A stretch of DNA of 61,038 bases, taken from the NCBI GenBank assembly GCA_038531315.1, contig JBCBBT010000016.1:1-61038 (forward strand). The letters are read 5' to 3'. This DNA is from JAJFFW01 sp038531315 (lineage in GTDB: Bacteria; Pseudomonadota; Alphaproteobacteria; Caulobacterales; Parvularculaceae). This document shows, piece by piece, positions 51,767 through 59,909 of this stretch; position 1 is the stretch's first letter, and each line of letters starts with the position of its first letter. A model generated the notes under the pieces. That model was not told the origin of the DNA. It worked only from the letters and a program-made list of their open reading frames with translations, and made no database searches. The position numbers and the translations under genes were made by a program.

Positions 51767-52378
51767 TTACCCGGCTGCGAGTTTCGCGGAGAGTTTTTCA
51801 TGCTCTTCGCGGATCTCCTTTTCGACTTTCTCAACGAACAGCTCCATCCCCGCGAGCAGGTTCTCATTGTAGACTTCGTCGCTTGCTTTGAGGGCCGCGG
51901 ACGCTGCGCCCATGTCGTCAAAGGCGGCTTTGGTGCGGGCGCGCCAGTCGGCGAGTTTCGCAACGCCGTCGCTCGCCGCGCGCGTATCCTCCGGACCCGC
52001 ATCATCGGCGAGCGCGCGACTCACATCGGCGCGGATCGTGCGCACCGAGCGGTCGTATTCATTTGTCGCGTCAAGCGCCCGTTGGACGATGGCATTCAGT
52101 TTCATCACCGTCGCGCGCGTGAATGCCGGGCGCATCTTGTCGAGTTCGATGGGCGCAAAAGTCTCGCGCGCGCGTTCATGAATCGGCCGCGCCTCGCCGA
52201 CGCCTTCCGCGCCAAAAGCGCTTTCGCCTTGTGCGTCAAAGGCGCTTTCGAATGTCGCGGGCGCGGCGTCCGCGGCGGCGTTCGTGTCGGTCGTATCGGA
52301 AGGCGCCGATACGTCAGGCTCGGCGCAGGCGGCGCTCACAAGGAATGCGGCGAGCAGCATGGAAAGTTTCGTCATCAT
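51767..52378 (-). CDS. Putative lipoprotein with helical mature domain
   Basis: A 203-residue protein. Lipobox AFLVSAAC with Cys near residue 18, then an Asp/Thr/Ala linker and a long helical region (TFAPIELDKMRPAFTRATVMKLNAIVQRAL, KVEKEIREEHEKLSAKLAAG). No family recognised. Convergent with the metalloprotease gene (20 bases). Confidence 0.75.
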   Translation of the reverse strand: MMTKLSMLLAAFLVSAACAEPDVSAPSDTTDTNAAADAAPATFESAFDAQGESAFGAEGVGEARPIHERARETFAPIELDKMRPAFTRATVMKLNAIVQRALDATNEYDRSVRTIRADVSRALADDAGPEDTRAASDGVAKLADWRARTKAAFDDMGAASAALKASDEVYNENLLAGMELFVEKVEKEIREEHEKLSAKLAAG

Positions 52379-52497
52379 CGCGGTTCTCGGCAGGGCTTTA
52401 ACTGTTTCAGAAAAAAATTGCGGCGTTAAGAGCAGCGGCGCGCGGGAGCCTCGCGCCAATCGGCAAGGCTCCCGCGCAATGCGTTGTTCAGACGACG

Positions 52498-54201
52498 TTA
52501 GTTGTCGTCGTCCTCATCATCATCGTCATCGTCATCGTCATCATTGTCGTCATCGACCTCGTCGTCCCGGAAGACGGCGAATTCCTGCGTGACGAAACGG
52601 CCGATCTCGACGCCGAGCGCCTGACCCTCAATATTGTCGTAATTCCAGTGGACGCCGTTGAAGATGCGGCTGATGCCGTTTTCTTCCTGACCGTCGGTGA
52701 AATTATCAAACCGGCGCGGCACGAGGGGGCGCGGCACGCTCGGATCGATCGGATCGACGCCCTGGCCGTTATACTCGTCAGAGATGAACGTGAAGCCCTG
52801 ATCGTCGCCAAACTCGGCGCGCAGAACCTCAAACATCGCCGCGCCGAATGTGGCGTGCCCTGACGGATAAGACGGGAATGGCGGGGTCGGACGAATGAAA
52901 TCCTCGCCGGCGGGCAACTCGACATTGACGATGGAAACGCCGACCGGGTCCCAGTCTGCGTCATTGTCGGTCTGCGCGACGCCGTCGTCGCGCCGGATGC
53001 CCGTTACGGGGCGCCAGTAATTGTAAAACCACTTGGCGTCCCAGGCCGCGATGCCGGAATCGGCCTGTCCGACATTGACCATCGCCAGAAGGCGCGACAG
53101 CTCGGAGGCGTCGACATCATTGGCCAGCGCCACCTGTACCGCGATCTGATTGTAAAGGCGCGGCGGCGTGCCGAGGAGGGGAACGGCGTCATAGCCCCAG
53201 AAATTTCCGATAAACCGCGTCCGCGGCGTCCCGGTGCTCGGGGTGTTGACGTTTTCCGGCGACCCGCCGCGGCGCGCAACCTGACGGAAGGCGCTGTTGA
53301 AGTCGCGCGATCCCGGCGGCGGCGGCGGCGGAATGCGAAAGGCGTCCCCGCTTTCAATCGCAAAGGGCGTCACCCCGCCCCAGAACGCGCCAAGCGACAG
53401 ATTAAAGTCGCCTGAGAATTCCGGCGTATTCGGATCGGGCTCCCATTCGCCGACCAGCGTCGTGCCGCCATTCACGGGCGTTCCAAAAAATGTGGTCGCT
53501 CCGTCGGCGACGCGTCCGCCTTCGCCGAAATTGGGCTCCGGATCGTCGGAATTGTCGTTGCGACGGCTACGGAGCATGATCCGCGCGGCGCGTTGCCCGA
53601 GCCGGCGCCCGCGATTGATTTCGCGGCGGGAGCCAGCGATCTGGCGGATGTCGCCAGCCAGCAGGACATCAAGGCGCGGCTGTTGGTTCGGAAACAAGGC
53701 CACCAGGACCGCATGCGCCGCATAGGATATCGCCGCATCAACCGATGCGCCGTCCGGCGCCGGGCCGACATTCTCGTTGAACTGGTTCATGTCGTCATCG
53801 AACGCGGCGATGGCGTCATAAACGGCGAGTTGTGTCATCGCGAGCGCGCGGCTTGTGCGCGTGGGCCCGCCCTGAATGAACGGCACCTCGCCGGTGTCGA
53901 AGTCCGGCGTGTGATCGATGGCGACGGAGTCGAGCAGGGCGCTATGCCAGAATACAATCCGGTCGCGCGTTGAGCCCAAATCGTCGATATCGGTGCTATT
54001 GAGGCGGTCCCAGATACTTTTGGTGAAAGCGTTTTTTGCCACAGGACCGATATAGCCCTGCACCTGTGTCTGGTTGGAAGCGGACCCCGTCTGGTCCGCC
54101 AGCGCCGCCGACCCCGGCAATGTGGCCGCCAACAGGAAAGGCGCGGCGCACGCAACGAGCGTCGTCGTCAATTTCAGTCTATTCGAGTGAGTGATGGTCA
54201 T
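52498..54201 (-). CDS. Vanadium-dependent haloperoxidase-like protein with polyaspartate tail
   Basis: A 567-residue exported protein with signal peptide ending about ALAD. It has the PAP2/vanadium-haloperoxidase active site: KWFYNYWRP (390-398), PSYPSGHATFG (443-453) and SRIFNGVHW (511-519), the Lys, His and Arg/His that hold vanadate or phosphate. Large Asp- and Pro-rich inserts lie between. Residues about 545-567 are an almost pure Asp/Glu tail encoded by a GAC/GAT microsatellite (52498-52565), which could bind calcium. The start at 54201 has GGGAG 5 bases upstream. Haloperoxidase versus acid phosphatase activity cannot be told from motifs. Confidence 0.88.
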   Translation of the reverse strand: MTITHSNRLKLTTTLVACAAPFLLAATLPGSAALADQTGSASNQTQVQGYIGPVAKNAFTKSIWDRLNSTDIDDLGSTRDRIVFWHSALLDSVAIDHTPDFDTGEVPFIQGGPTRTSRALAMTQLAVYDAIAAFDDDMNQFNENVGPAPDGASVDAAISYAAHAVLVALFPNQQPRLDVLLAGDIRQIAGSRREINRGRRLGQRAARIMLRSRRNDNSDDPEPNFGEGGRVADGATTFFGTPVNGGTTLVGEWEPDPNTPEFSGDFNLSLGAFWGGVTPFAIESGDAFRIPPPPPPGSRDFNSAFRQVARRGGSPENVNTPSTGTPRTRFIGNFWGYDAVPLLGTPPRLYNQIAVQVALANDVDASELSRLLAMVNVGQADSGIAAWDAKWFYNYWRPVTGIRRDDGVAQTDNDADWDPVGVSIVNVELPAGEDFIRPTPPFPSYPSGHATFGAAMFEVLRAEFGDDQGFTFISDEYNGQGVDPIDPSVPRPLVPRRFDNFTDGQEENGISRIFNGVHWNYDNIEGQALGVEIGRFVTQEFAVFRDDEVDDDNDDDDDDDDDEDDDN

Positions 54202-54692
54202 TTGATCTCCCAAATGTTGACCGTTTTTGGATTATCGCCGGCGCAGAAACGGCCGACGTTTTTTGGAATCAGACGCAAACGTACGCATACGGACGTCTGA
54301 CTTTACGCAACACCCGTCGCAGCCTCGCGGCGGAGGCCGGCATCTCTTTAAAAGGCCAAAAAAGTGCGGCGACAGCGGAAGAAGAACGCAAAAATCAGGC
54401 GCGCACTTTTCTTGAGCGCACCTTCACGAGGCGCGCCATCGTTCACGGCACGTTTTCAGCAATCAGTTGTTCAATCACAGGCAAGTGCCTGCACGGATCA
54501 ATGCAGGACAATCGCCCGTCGTCACAGTTTAATCATGGTCATTATTTAGAACTATTCCTAAAACAGATGCGCCGTAAGTCAACAGCGTTCTGGTCGAATT
54601 AATCAAAATTCACGAGGAATTTATCAAAACGTCAAAAAACGAGTCGCATACGGATGGTAACGATCCGTAGGCGCCGCTTGCAAAAAGTTATA
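54202..54692. other. Intergenic region upstream of the haloperoxidase gene
   Basis: About 490 bases without a credible gene. The haloperoxidase promoter should lie near 54202-54300. A long-range inverted repeat AAAAGTGCG (54360-54368)/CGCACTTTT (54402-54410) is present, and 54540-54650 is AT-rich. The FkbM gene enters from the right. Confidence 0.5.
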
Positions 54693-55508
54693 TCATTCAG
54701 AAGCGATGTTCCGCGACGCGACATTAAAATTTGCAAAATAGTAATCCGGAGAAACGTCCGTAATGTGATGATATCCGATATCGGCAAGAAGGCGATTGAT
54801 TTCGGCGTCTTGATCGCAGCCTTCGATCTGAACAATAACCTCGTTCTCAGCGAGAAAACGCGCCATGCCGCGCAGCGCAGGCAGGGCGTGGCCCTCAACG
54901 TCGATTTTGACAAAGGCGCGCCGGCCGGCGTGATCAAGCCGCGCATCAAGCGGCGCCGTCTCGACCTCGACCGTATGCGTGAACCGGCGCCGTTTGTTGG
55001 TGGTCATGGCGCGCTCCAGTGTCGCGACACCCGATGAGTTCGGCATGATATTGAGCGCCGCGCGACCCGGCGCATCACTGAGCGCGCATGGGTGAATGCG
55101 TGCTCTGGCGGTGAGGGCGTTGAGGCGGAGATTGTCGGCGAGCCGCGCGCGCGTCGCCGGCGCCGGCTCAAACGCTTCAATGGTCTGCAACCCCGGCGCA
55201 TGAACGCCAAGCAGCACCGAATAGAGACCGATATTCGCGCCGCAATCGACGAACAGGTCGATATCGTAATCGCTGATGAGCGAAAGCGCATAATTCAGTT
55301 GCTCGATTTCGAAATAGCGGCCCGTGATCAGGCGATTGTCGATCCAGTCGCGCGGAAAGAGCCGCCAGCGGGCGCCGAGCCGCTCGGCGACGAACGGCGT
55401 CTTGCGCAACGCCGTCAGACGTTTTGCAACGGAGTAATAAAGACGGGGCCGTCGCTTCGGCGCCAAGACGCGTGCGCGCCCCGCCGCGCCCGGCGCCGGC
55501 GGGCTCAT
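54693..55508 (-). CDS. FkbM family methyltransferase
   Basis: A 271-residue SAM-dependent methyltransferase: motif I DLFVDCGANIGLYSVLLG, FEPAPATRARLADNLRLN, and VKIDVEGHALPALRGM, the FkbM signature. These enzymes usually O-methylate sugars or secondary metabolites. Its ATG overlaps the stop of the upstream 2-oxoglutarate oxygenase (ATGA). Confidence 0.9.
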   Translation of the reverse strand: MSPPAPGAAGRARVLAPKRRPRLYYSVAKRLTALRKTPFVAERLGARWRLFPRDWIDNRLITGRYFEIEQLNYALSLISDYDIDLFVDCGANIGLYSVLLGVHAPGLQTIEAFEPAPATRARLADNLRLNALTARARIHPCALSDAPGRAALNIMPNSSGVATLERAMTTNKRRRFTHTVEVETAPLDARLDHAGRRAFVKIDVEGHALPALRGMARFLAENEVIVQIEGCDQDAEINRLLADIGYHHITDVSPDYYFANFNVASRNIASE

Positions 55509-56536
55509 GTGAGCCCGATCTCCTTCAGGCGCTGGTTGAGAAACGCGCCGGCGGTGATGTCGTCGTATTTCGCGCCGCCGCCTTTGCAGCTCTCAAGGCA
55601 GGTGAGCAGCGCATCGGAATGGGGGTGCATGAAAAACGGCATCGAGTAACGCGACACATTCGGGCCCGACGGATTAACGACGCGATGCGTCGTCGCCGGG
55701 ATAATGTCATTGGTGATGCGCGCCAGCATGTCGCCGGCGTCGACGATCAGATTTTCCGGCGCCGTTTCCACGGGCAGCCAGCGCCCGTCGCGGGTCAACA
55801 ACTCTAAGCCGCCGCCATTGGCCGCCACCAGGATTGTGATCAGATTGATGTCTTCATGGGCCGCGGCGCGGATTGCGTTCGGGTCCGCATCGTCGGCGAT
55901 CGGCGGATAATGAAGAATGCGCAGGATCGAATTGCCGTCGGTCGCCATGTCGCGGAAGAATTTCCGACCCACGCCGAGCGACGGCGCCAGGGCGTCGAGC
56001 ATGACGAGCCCGGCGGCTTCGAGTTCTTCGAAAAGCTGGAGGAAGATTGCGCGAAACGCTTCCGGGCGCTCCGGCCAGATATTCGCCGGGTAAAGATCGG
56101 CGAGCGGGGCGCCCTCCTCGAAGGGGCGTCCGACATGCCAGAATTCTTTCAGGTCCGCATGGGAGGAGTCCTTGGCGTGTTCGGTGCCGAACGGCGTATA
56201 GCCGCGCTGTCCGCCCTTGACCGTGGCGTAGCGGCGCTTTTCGTCTTGTGGCAGCGCAAAAAATTGCTCCGCCAACGCATAGGCGTCATTGAGCAAATTC
56301 GTGCTGACGCCATGGTCTTTCAGGATAATGAATCCGAAATATTGAAAGCCGCGCATCAGGTCGCCGACAAATCGCGTCCGCGTTGCGGCGTCGCCGTCGG
56401 TGAAATCGCTCAGCGAGAGTTCCGGGACGCTGTCGAGATCGCCGGGCGCCGGGTCAATGGCCGTGCGGTCGATATCCGTGTCCGGCGGGGTGTCCGTCGG
56501 GGTGTTTGAGGTGGTTTTTGCGGTCATGGTCGCCAT
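55505..56536 (-). CDS. 2-oxoglutarate/Fe(II) oxygenase, isopenicillin-N-synthase-like
   Basis: A 343-residue oxygenase of the isopenicillin N synthase/2OG-FeII family. Iron ligands are HED (AAHEDINLITIL, about residues 228-230) and the distal His in TTHRVVNP, followed by the Arg-Ser 2-oxoglutarate site (RYS in NVSRYSMPFF). The N-terminal 45 residues are a Thr/Pro-rich leader absent from most relatives. It is coupled to the FkbM gene, suggesting successive modification of one metabolite. Confidence 0.9.
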   Translation of the reverse strand: MATMTAKTTSNTPTDTPPDTDIDRTAIDPAPGDLDSVPELSLSDFTDGDAATRTRFVGDLMRGFQYFGFIILKDHGVSTNLLNDAYALAEQFFALPQDEKRRYATVKGGQRGYTPFGTEHAKDSSHADLKEFWHVGRPFEEGAPLADLYPANIWPERPEAFRAIFLQLFEELEAAGLVMLDALAPSLGVGRKFFRDMATDGNSILRILHYPPIADDADPNAIRAAAHEDINLITILVAANGGGLELLTRDGRWLPVETAPENLIVDAGDMLARITNDIIPATTHRVVNPSGPNVSRYSMPFFMHPHSDALLTCLESCKGGGAKYDDITAGAFLNQRLKEIGLT

Positions 56537-56650
56537 TCAGGGGCGCCGCGCACGCAGAGGGGCAGGCCCGAATTGATAGACTTTCGTTAAGGCTGACCAT
56601 TTACGCTGGACCGCTCGAGAGTGCAATTCACCCGACAGCCGCACCCAATA

Positions 56651-56676
56651 CCCGAAACCTGAACCCGAAACCTGAA
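56651..56676 (+). repeat. Two direct 13-bp repeats upstream of flbT
   Basis: Two contiguous exact copies of CCCGAAACCTGAA, then a degenerate third start (ACCGC). They are about 50 bases upstream of flbT. Function unknown. Confidence 0.6.
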
Positions 56677-56728
56677 ACCGCACCTTGTAACCGACCCTGA
56701 AGACCACAGCCGGAGCGCCGCCGCAGCC

Positions 56729-57124
56729 ATGGCCCTGAAGTTAACGCTGAAGCCCAATGAAAAAGCGATCGTCAACGGCGCCGTCATCGTCAATGGCGAA
56801 CGCCGCGCCGCCATCACAATCGTCAATAATGCCCATGTCCTGCGCGAGCGCGACATCCTGCAGCCGGAAGACGCAACGACCCCGGCGCGGCGGATCTATC
56901 TGCCGATCATGATGATGTTGATCGAACAGGGCGACCGGGCGGCGCATTATCCGGAATTCGAAAAACGACTGACCCAGTTCGCCGCAGCTGTCAGCGATCT
57001 GGAGATGCTAAAGACTTGCGCGCAAATCGCGGCGAAAGTCGCCAATGACGACTTCTACAAAGCGCTCAGATTATGCAGTGAACTCATTGAATTCGAACAG
57101 GAAAAACTTGACCATGTCGCATAG
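56729..57124 (+). CDS. flbT: Flagellar biosynthesis regulator FlbT
   Basis: A 131-residue protein starting MALKLTLKPNEKAIVNGAVI. FlbT binds the 5' leader of flagellin mRNA and down-regulates flagellin until assembly is ready (known from Caulobacter). It overlaps flaF by 11 bases. Full length for the family. Confidence 0.95.
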   Translation: MALKLTLKPNEKAIVNGAVIVNGERRAAITIVNNAHVLRERDILQPEDATTPARRIYLPIMMMLIEQGDRAAHYPEFEKRLTQFAAAVSDLEMLKTCAQIAAKVANDDFYKALRLCSELIEFEQEKLDHVA

Positions 57125-57470
57125 CGCCTACGAAAAGACCCAGCGCGCGACCCAAAACCCGCGGGAGCTGGAATACCGCGCGTTTTGCGAAGCGACGGCG
57201 CGGCTTGAGCGGGCCGACGCGGACGGCCGCGCGGATTTGAAAATGCTGATCGACGCGATCCATTTCAATCGCCAACTCTGGGGCGCGCTCGCCGCCGATT
57301 GCCGTCGCGACGACAACGGTCTGCCGGTGGAAACGCGGCGTTCGATTGTCTCGCTGACCCAATGGGTTTCGGACTATTCAAGCAGCGTCATGCGCGAGGG
57401 TGAGGCGATTGCGCCGCTTGTTGAAATCAATCGAATGATGATGGACGGGCTGTCGGGCAAAGCCGCATAA
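57114..57470 (+). CDS. flaF: Flagellar biosynthesis protein FlaF
   Basis: A 118-residue protein (SHSAYEKTQRATQNPRELEY ... LWGALAADC ... LTQWVSDYSSSV) that is the antagonist of FlbT in alphaproteobacterial flagellin control. Its ATG lies within the last codons of flbT, a common layout, and the flagellin gene follows 252 bases on. Confidence 0.95.
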   Translation: MSHSAYEKTQRATQNPRELEYRAFCEATARLERADADGRADLKMLIDAIHFNRQLWGALAADCRRDDNGLPVETRRSIVSLTQWVSDYSSSVMREGEAIAPLVEINRMMMDGLSGKAA

Positions 57471-57625
57471 ACCCGGTAATTGTTTCCGCGCTCGGCAATT
57501 TTTGCCGGGCCCATTTGCGCCCAGTCCGTTGCAAAGCCCAAGGCGCGCGCGCGGCGTTAACGCCTCGCTCCCGCCAATAGCGGCGATCATACGCTCCGCT
57601 TAAGGAAGGTTTCGAAAGTCTTAAC

Positions 57626-57640
57626 TGGCGCGCTGATTGC
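57626..57640 (+). promoter_or_regulatory. Sigma54-type promoter of the flagellin gene
   Basis: TGGCGCGCTGATTGC keeps the invariant GG and GC with 10 bases between (-24/-12) and matches the TGGC...TTGC consensus. It would start transcription about 12 bases beyond, near 57652, leaving a leader of about 70 nt to the flagellin ATG at 57723. Class IV/III flagellin genes of Caulobacter relatives use sigma54. Confidence 0.8.
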
Positions 57641-57722
57641 TTGGTTTTAAGGGCTTGCGATCGCATGGAGCGACGCGGGCGCGGTGAAAAAGTCACCGGC
57701 TAAGCCAAAAAGGGGCTACACG

Positions 57723-58577
57723 ATGGTCAGCATCAACACAAATCCGGGCGCTTTGATCGCCCTTCAAAACCTCACCAGCATCAACAATCAGCTTGCGGAA
57801 ACGCAGCGCCGCGTCTCGACCGGCCTGGAAGTCTCGAGCGCCGCCGACAATCCGGCCCTGTTTGCGCTTGCGCAAAACCAGCGCGCCGAACTCGGCTCGA
57901 TCGAAGCGGTCCAGCAAGGTTTGCGCATCGGCACATCGGCGGTCGACGTTGGTTTGGCGGCCGGCGAATCGATCAGTGAAATTCTTGTTGAATTGCGCGC
58001 TGTCGCTTCACAAGCGGCTGATCCCTCGCTGACGGCGGCGGACCGGGCGGTTCTTGAAGACCAGTTCGTATCGCTGCGCGAGCAAATCGAACGCCAGGTC
58101 GCAAGCGCCGAGATCGGCGGCCGCAATCTGCTCGCCGCCGGCGCGCCGGACCTTTCGGTTGTCGCCAGCACGGACGGTTCTGAAACCATCACCGTCGCCG
58201 CACAGGACTTTTCCGCAACGGGCGGCATTTTGACGTTTAGCTTCTCGGATAATCCGTTTGAAGCCGACGCAACGGCGGGCATCGCCGCTGGCGCCGACGC
58301 CGCCCGCGCGCAGATCGCCAATATTGAAACATCGATTGCGAATTCTTCGCGCGCGCTTGGTTCGCTTGGCGCAGGCAGCCAGTCGCTCGATCTTCAGGGC
58401 CGTCTCCTGACGCAAATCAGCGACACGCTGGAAGTCTCCATCGGCAATCTGGTCGATGCGGACCTTGCGCGCGAAAGCTCGCGTCTGCAGGCGCTTCAGG
58501 TGCAACAGCAATTGGCGATCCAGACATTGTCGATCGCCAACGCCGCGCCGAACGCGATCCTCGCCCTGTTCGCATAA
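57723..58577 (+). CDS. Flagellin
   Basis: A 284-residue short flagellin consisting mainly of the D0/D1 core: N-terminal MVSINTNPGALIALQNLTSINNQLAETQRRVSTGLEVSSAADNPA and C-terminal ...DADLARESSRLQALQVQQQLAIQTLSIAN. The central variable part is small, so no large D2/D3. The start at 57723 has AAGGGG 7 bases upstream. Only one flagellin gene is in the window; others may exist elsewhere. Confidence 0.95.
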   Translation: MVSINTNPGALIALQNLTSINNQLAETQRRVSTGLEVSSAADNPALFALAQNQRAELGSIEAVQQGLRIGTSAVDVGLAAGESISEILVELRAVASQAADPSLTAADRAVLEDQFVSLREQIERQVASAEIGGRNLLAAGAPDLSVVASTDGSETITVAAQDFSATGGILTFSFSDNPFEADATAGIAAGADAARAQIANIETSIANSSRALGSLGAGSQSLDLQGRLLTQISDTLEVSIGNLVDADLARESSRLQALQVQQQLAIQTLSIANAAPNAILALFA

Positions 58578-58591
58578 CGTTTTCTCCAAAA

Positions 58592-58619
58592 GCCGTGCGC
58601 TGAGCAATCAGCGCACGGC
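58592..58619 (+). other. Perfect RNA hairpin with GCAA tetraloop between flagellin and flaG
   Basis: A 12-bp perfect stem GCCGTGCGCTGA/TCAGCGCACGGC closed by a GCAA (GNRA-type) tetraloop. It lies 14 bases after the flagellin stop and just before the ribosome binding site GGGGAGAG of flaG. There is no T-run. It may limit read-through or stabilise the flagellin mRNA 3' end. Confidence 0.75.
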
Positions 58620-58632
58620 GGGGAGAGCCGGC

Positions 58633-59196
58633 ATGAACGATCCAACTGCGATTTCCGCTAGTCAGAACAGCGCCAGACTTCTTGAAGCCGGTGCACGGCG
58701 CGCCGAAGGGCTCGCCGAGGCGCGCCGCACAGCGCGCGAAAGCCAGCTTGCGTCCGCCGAACAATCGCGCGCCGATCAGGCCGCGCAAATCGCCGAAGCT
58801 CGCGAGATTATTGCCCGGGCCGTCGGCGCCAATACGCGTCTTTCGATCGAGCGGCGCGCCGACGCCTCGACTTTCGTCTACCGGGCGATCGATCAGGCGA
58901 CGGGCGAGGTGATTCAGGAATGGCCGCCGGAGCAATTCGCCGAAGCGGTCCGCCAGGCGAGCCGCAATGGCGCGCAACCGCAAGCAGCCGCGGCGCCGGC
59001 GCCGTCCGCTGCGCCGGCATCGGTCACGTCTTCGCCGTCATCATCGCCGGCGCCGGTCGCGCAAGCTGATGAGGCTGCGCCGGCGGCGCGCGACGCGGAC
59101 GCCGCTGCGCAATCCGCTTCGCAATCCGCTGCGCCGGAAAATCTCAACGGTTCCCAAGAAGTCGCCGCGGGCCTGATCGTCGACGCAGAGGTTTGA
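58633..59196 (+). CDS. flaG: FlaG-domain flagellar protein with disordered C-terminus
   Basis: A 187-residue protein. After a helical leader with many Ala/Arg/Glu comes the FlaG-like segment LSIERRADASTFVYRAIDQATGEVIQEWPPEQF (about 75-108). The rest is an Ala/Pro/Ser-rich unstructured tail. It lies directly downstream of flagellin with GGGAGAG before its ATG. FlaG is involved in filament length or number in other bacteria. Confidence 0.87.
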   Translation: MNDPTAISASQNSARLLEAGARRAEGLAEARRTARESQLASAEQSRADQAAQIAEAREIIARAVGANTRLSIERRADASTFVYRAIDQATGEVIQEWPPEQFAEAVRQASRNGAQPQAAAAPAPSAAPASVTSSPSSSPAPVAQADEAAPAARDADAAAQSASQSAAPENLNGSQEVAAGLIVDAEV

Positions 59197-59255
59197 ACGT
59201 CGCTCGACGACGCTCGACGAGGCGCTGTTTCATTGTCCACCTTAACGGCGTCGGC

Positions 59256-59630
59256 TCAACTCTCGTCGATGATCTCGGCGATCTTGCCGTCAATGATCCG
59301 AAAAAAAGACTTTCCCTGAAACTTAAGCGCTTCGCCGGCTTTCCAGCCATTGGGCAAATCGATGGCGACGGCGGCTTCGTAATCGATCACGACGGCGGTT
59401 CTGTCTGCAACGGTAATGACCGCCGTGGGGGTCTGTCGGCGGCTTGAAAATGCGGTCGCGCCGAGCCGCGCCATTTCCTCAAAGGCCTTCTTGCCGCGCG
59501 CTTCGGCGGTGACGGCGCCGTCCGCGATATTTTGGAAAACTACATAATCGGCGAGGGGCGCCAGCATCGCGTCAACGTCCATCGCATTGTAGGCAAGAAC
59601 ATAGGCCTCAATGGGCGCGGGCAGGTTCAA
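59256..59630 (-). CDS. NTF2-like (SnoaL) small protein
   Basis: A 124-residue single-domain protein with an alpha+beta cone fold pattern: YVLAYNAMDVDAMLAPLADYVVFQN... KAFEEMARLGATAF... KSFFRIIDGKIAEIIDES. Probably a hydrolase- or isomerase-type pocket; exact role unknown. It begins with TTG at 59630, with AAGGA 8 bases upstream. Convergent with flaG. Confidence 0.85.
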   Translation of the reverse strand: MNLPAPIEAYVLAYNAMDVDAMLAPLADYVVFQNIADGAVTAEARGKKAFEEMARLGATAFSSRRQTPTAVITVADRTAVVIDYEAAVAIDLPNGWKAGEALKFQGKSFFRIIDGKIAEIIDES

Positions 59631-59909
59631 CAGACAAATCCTTTTTATCGCAGAACGAAAGGGCGGCGAACTCTCTCATAGCACGGATCATTACAGCGGC
59701 GCGCCCCTCCATGGTCCGAAACTCAAACCCCGCGACGCTGCGACTCATATTTCAGTCCCGGCGGCGTGTCTGATCGAAAAAGCCCGCCGAAAACGGTCCG
59801 CAACTCGACACGGGCGACAGTGCTGTATTAGGATTTAGTGCAGTTAAACCTCTTTTGTGCGGCGATCCGCGGGCGCGGGATTGCTGTTTTGTTCCAGTAG
59901 GGGAAGCAG

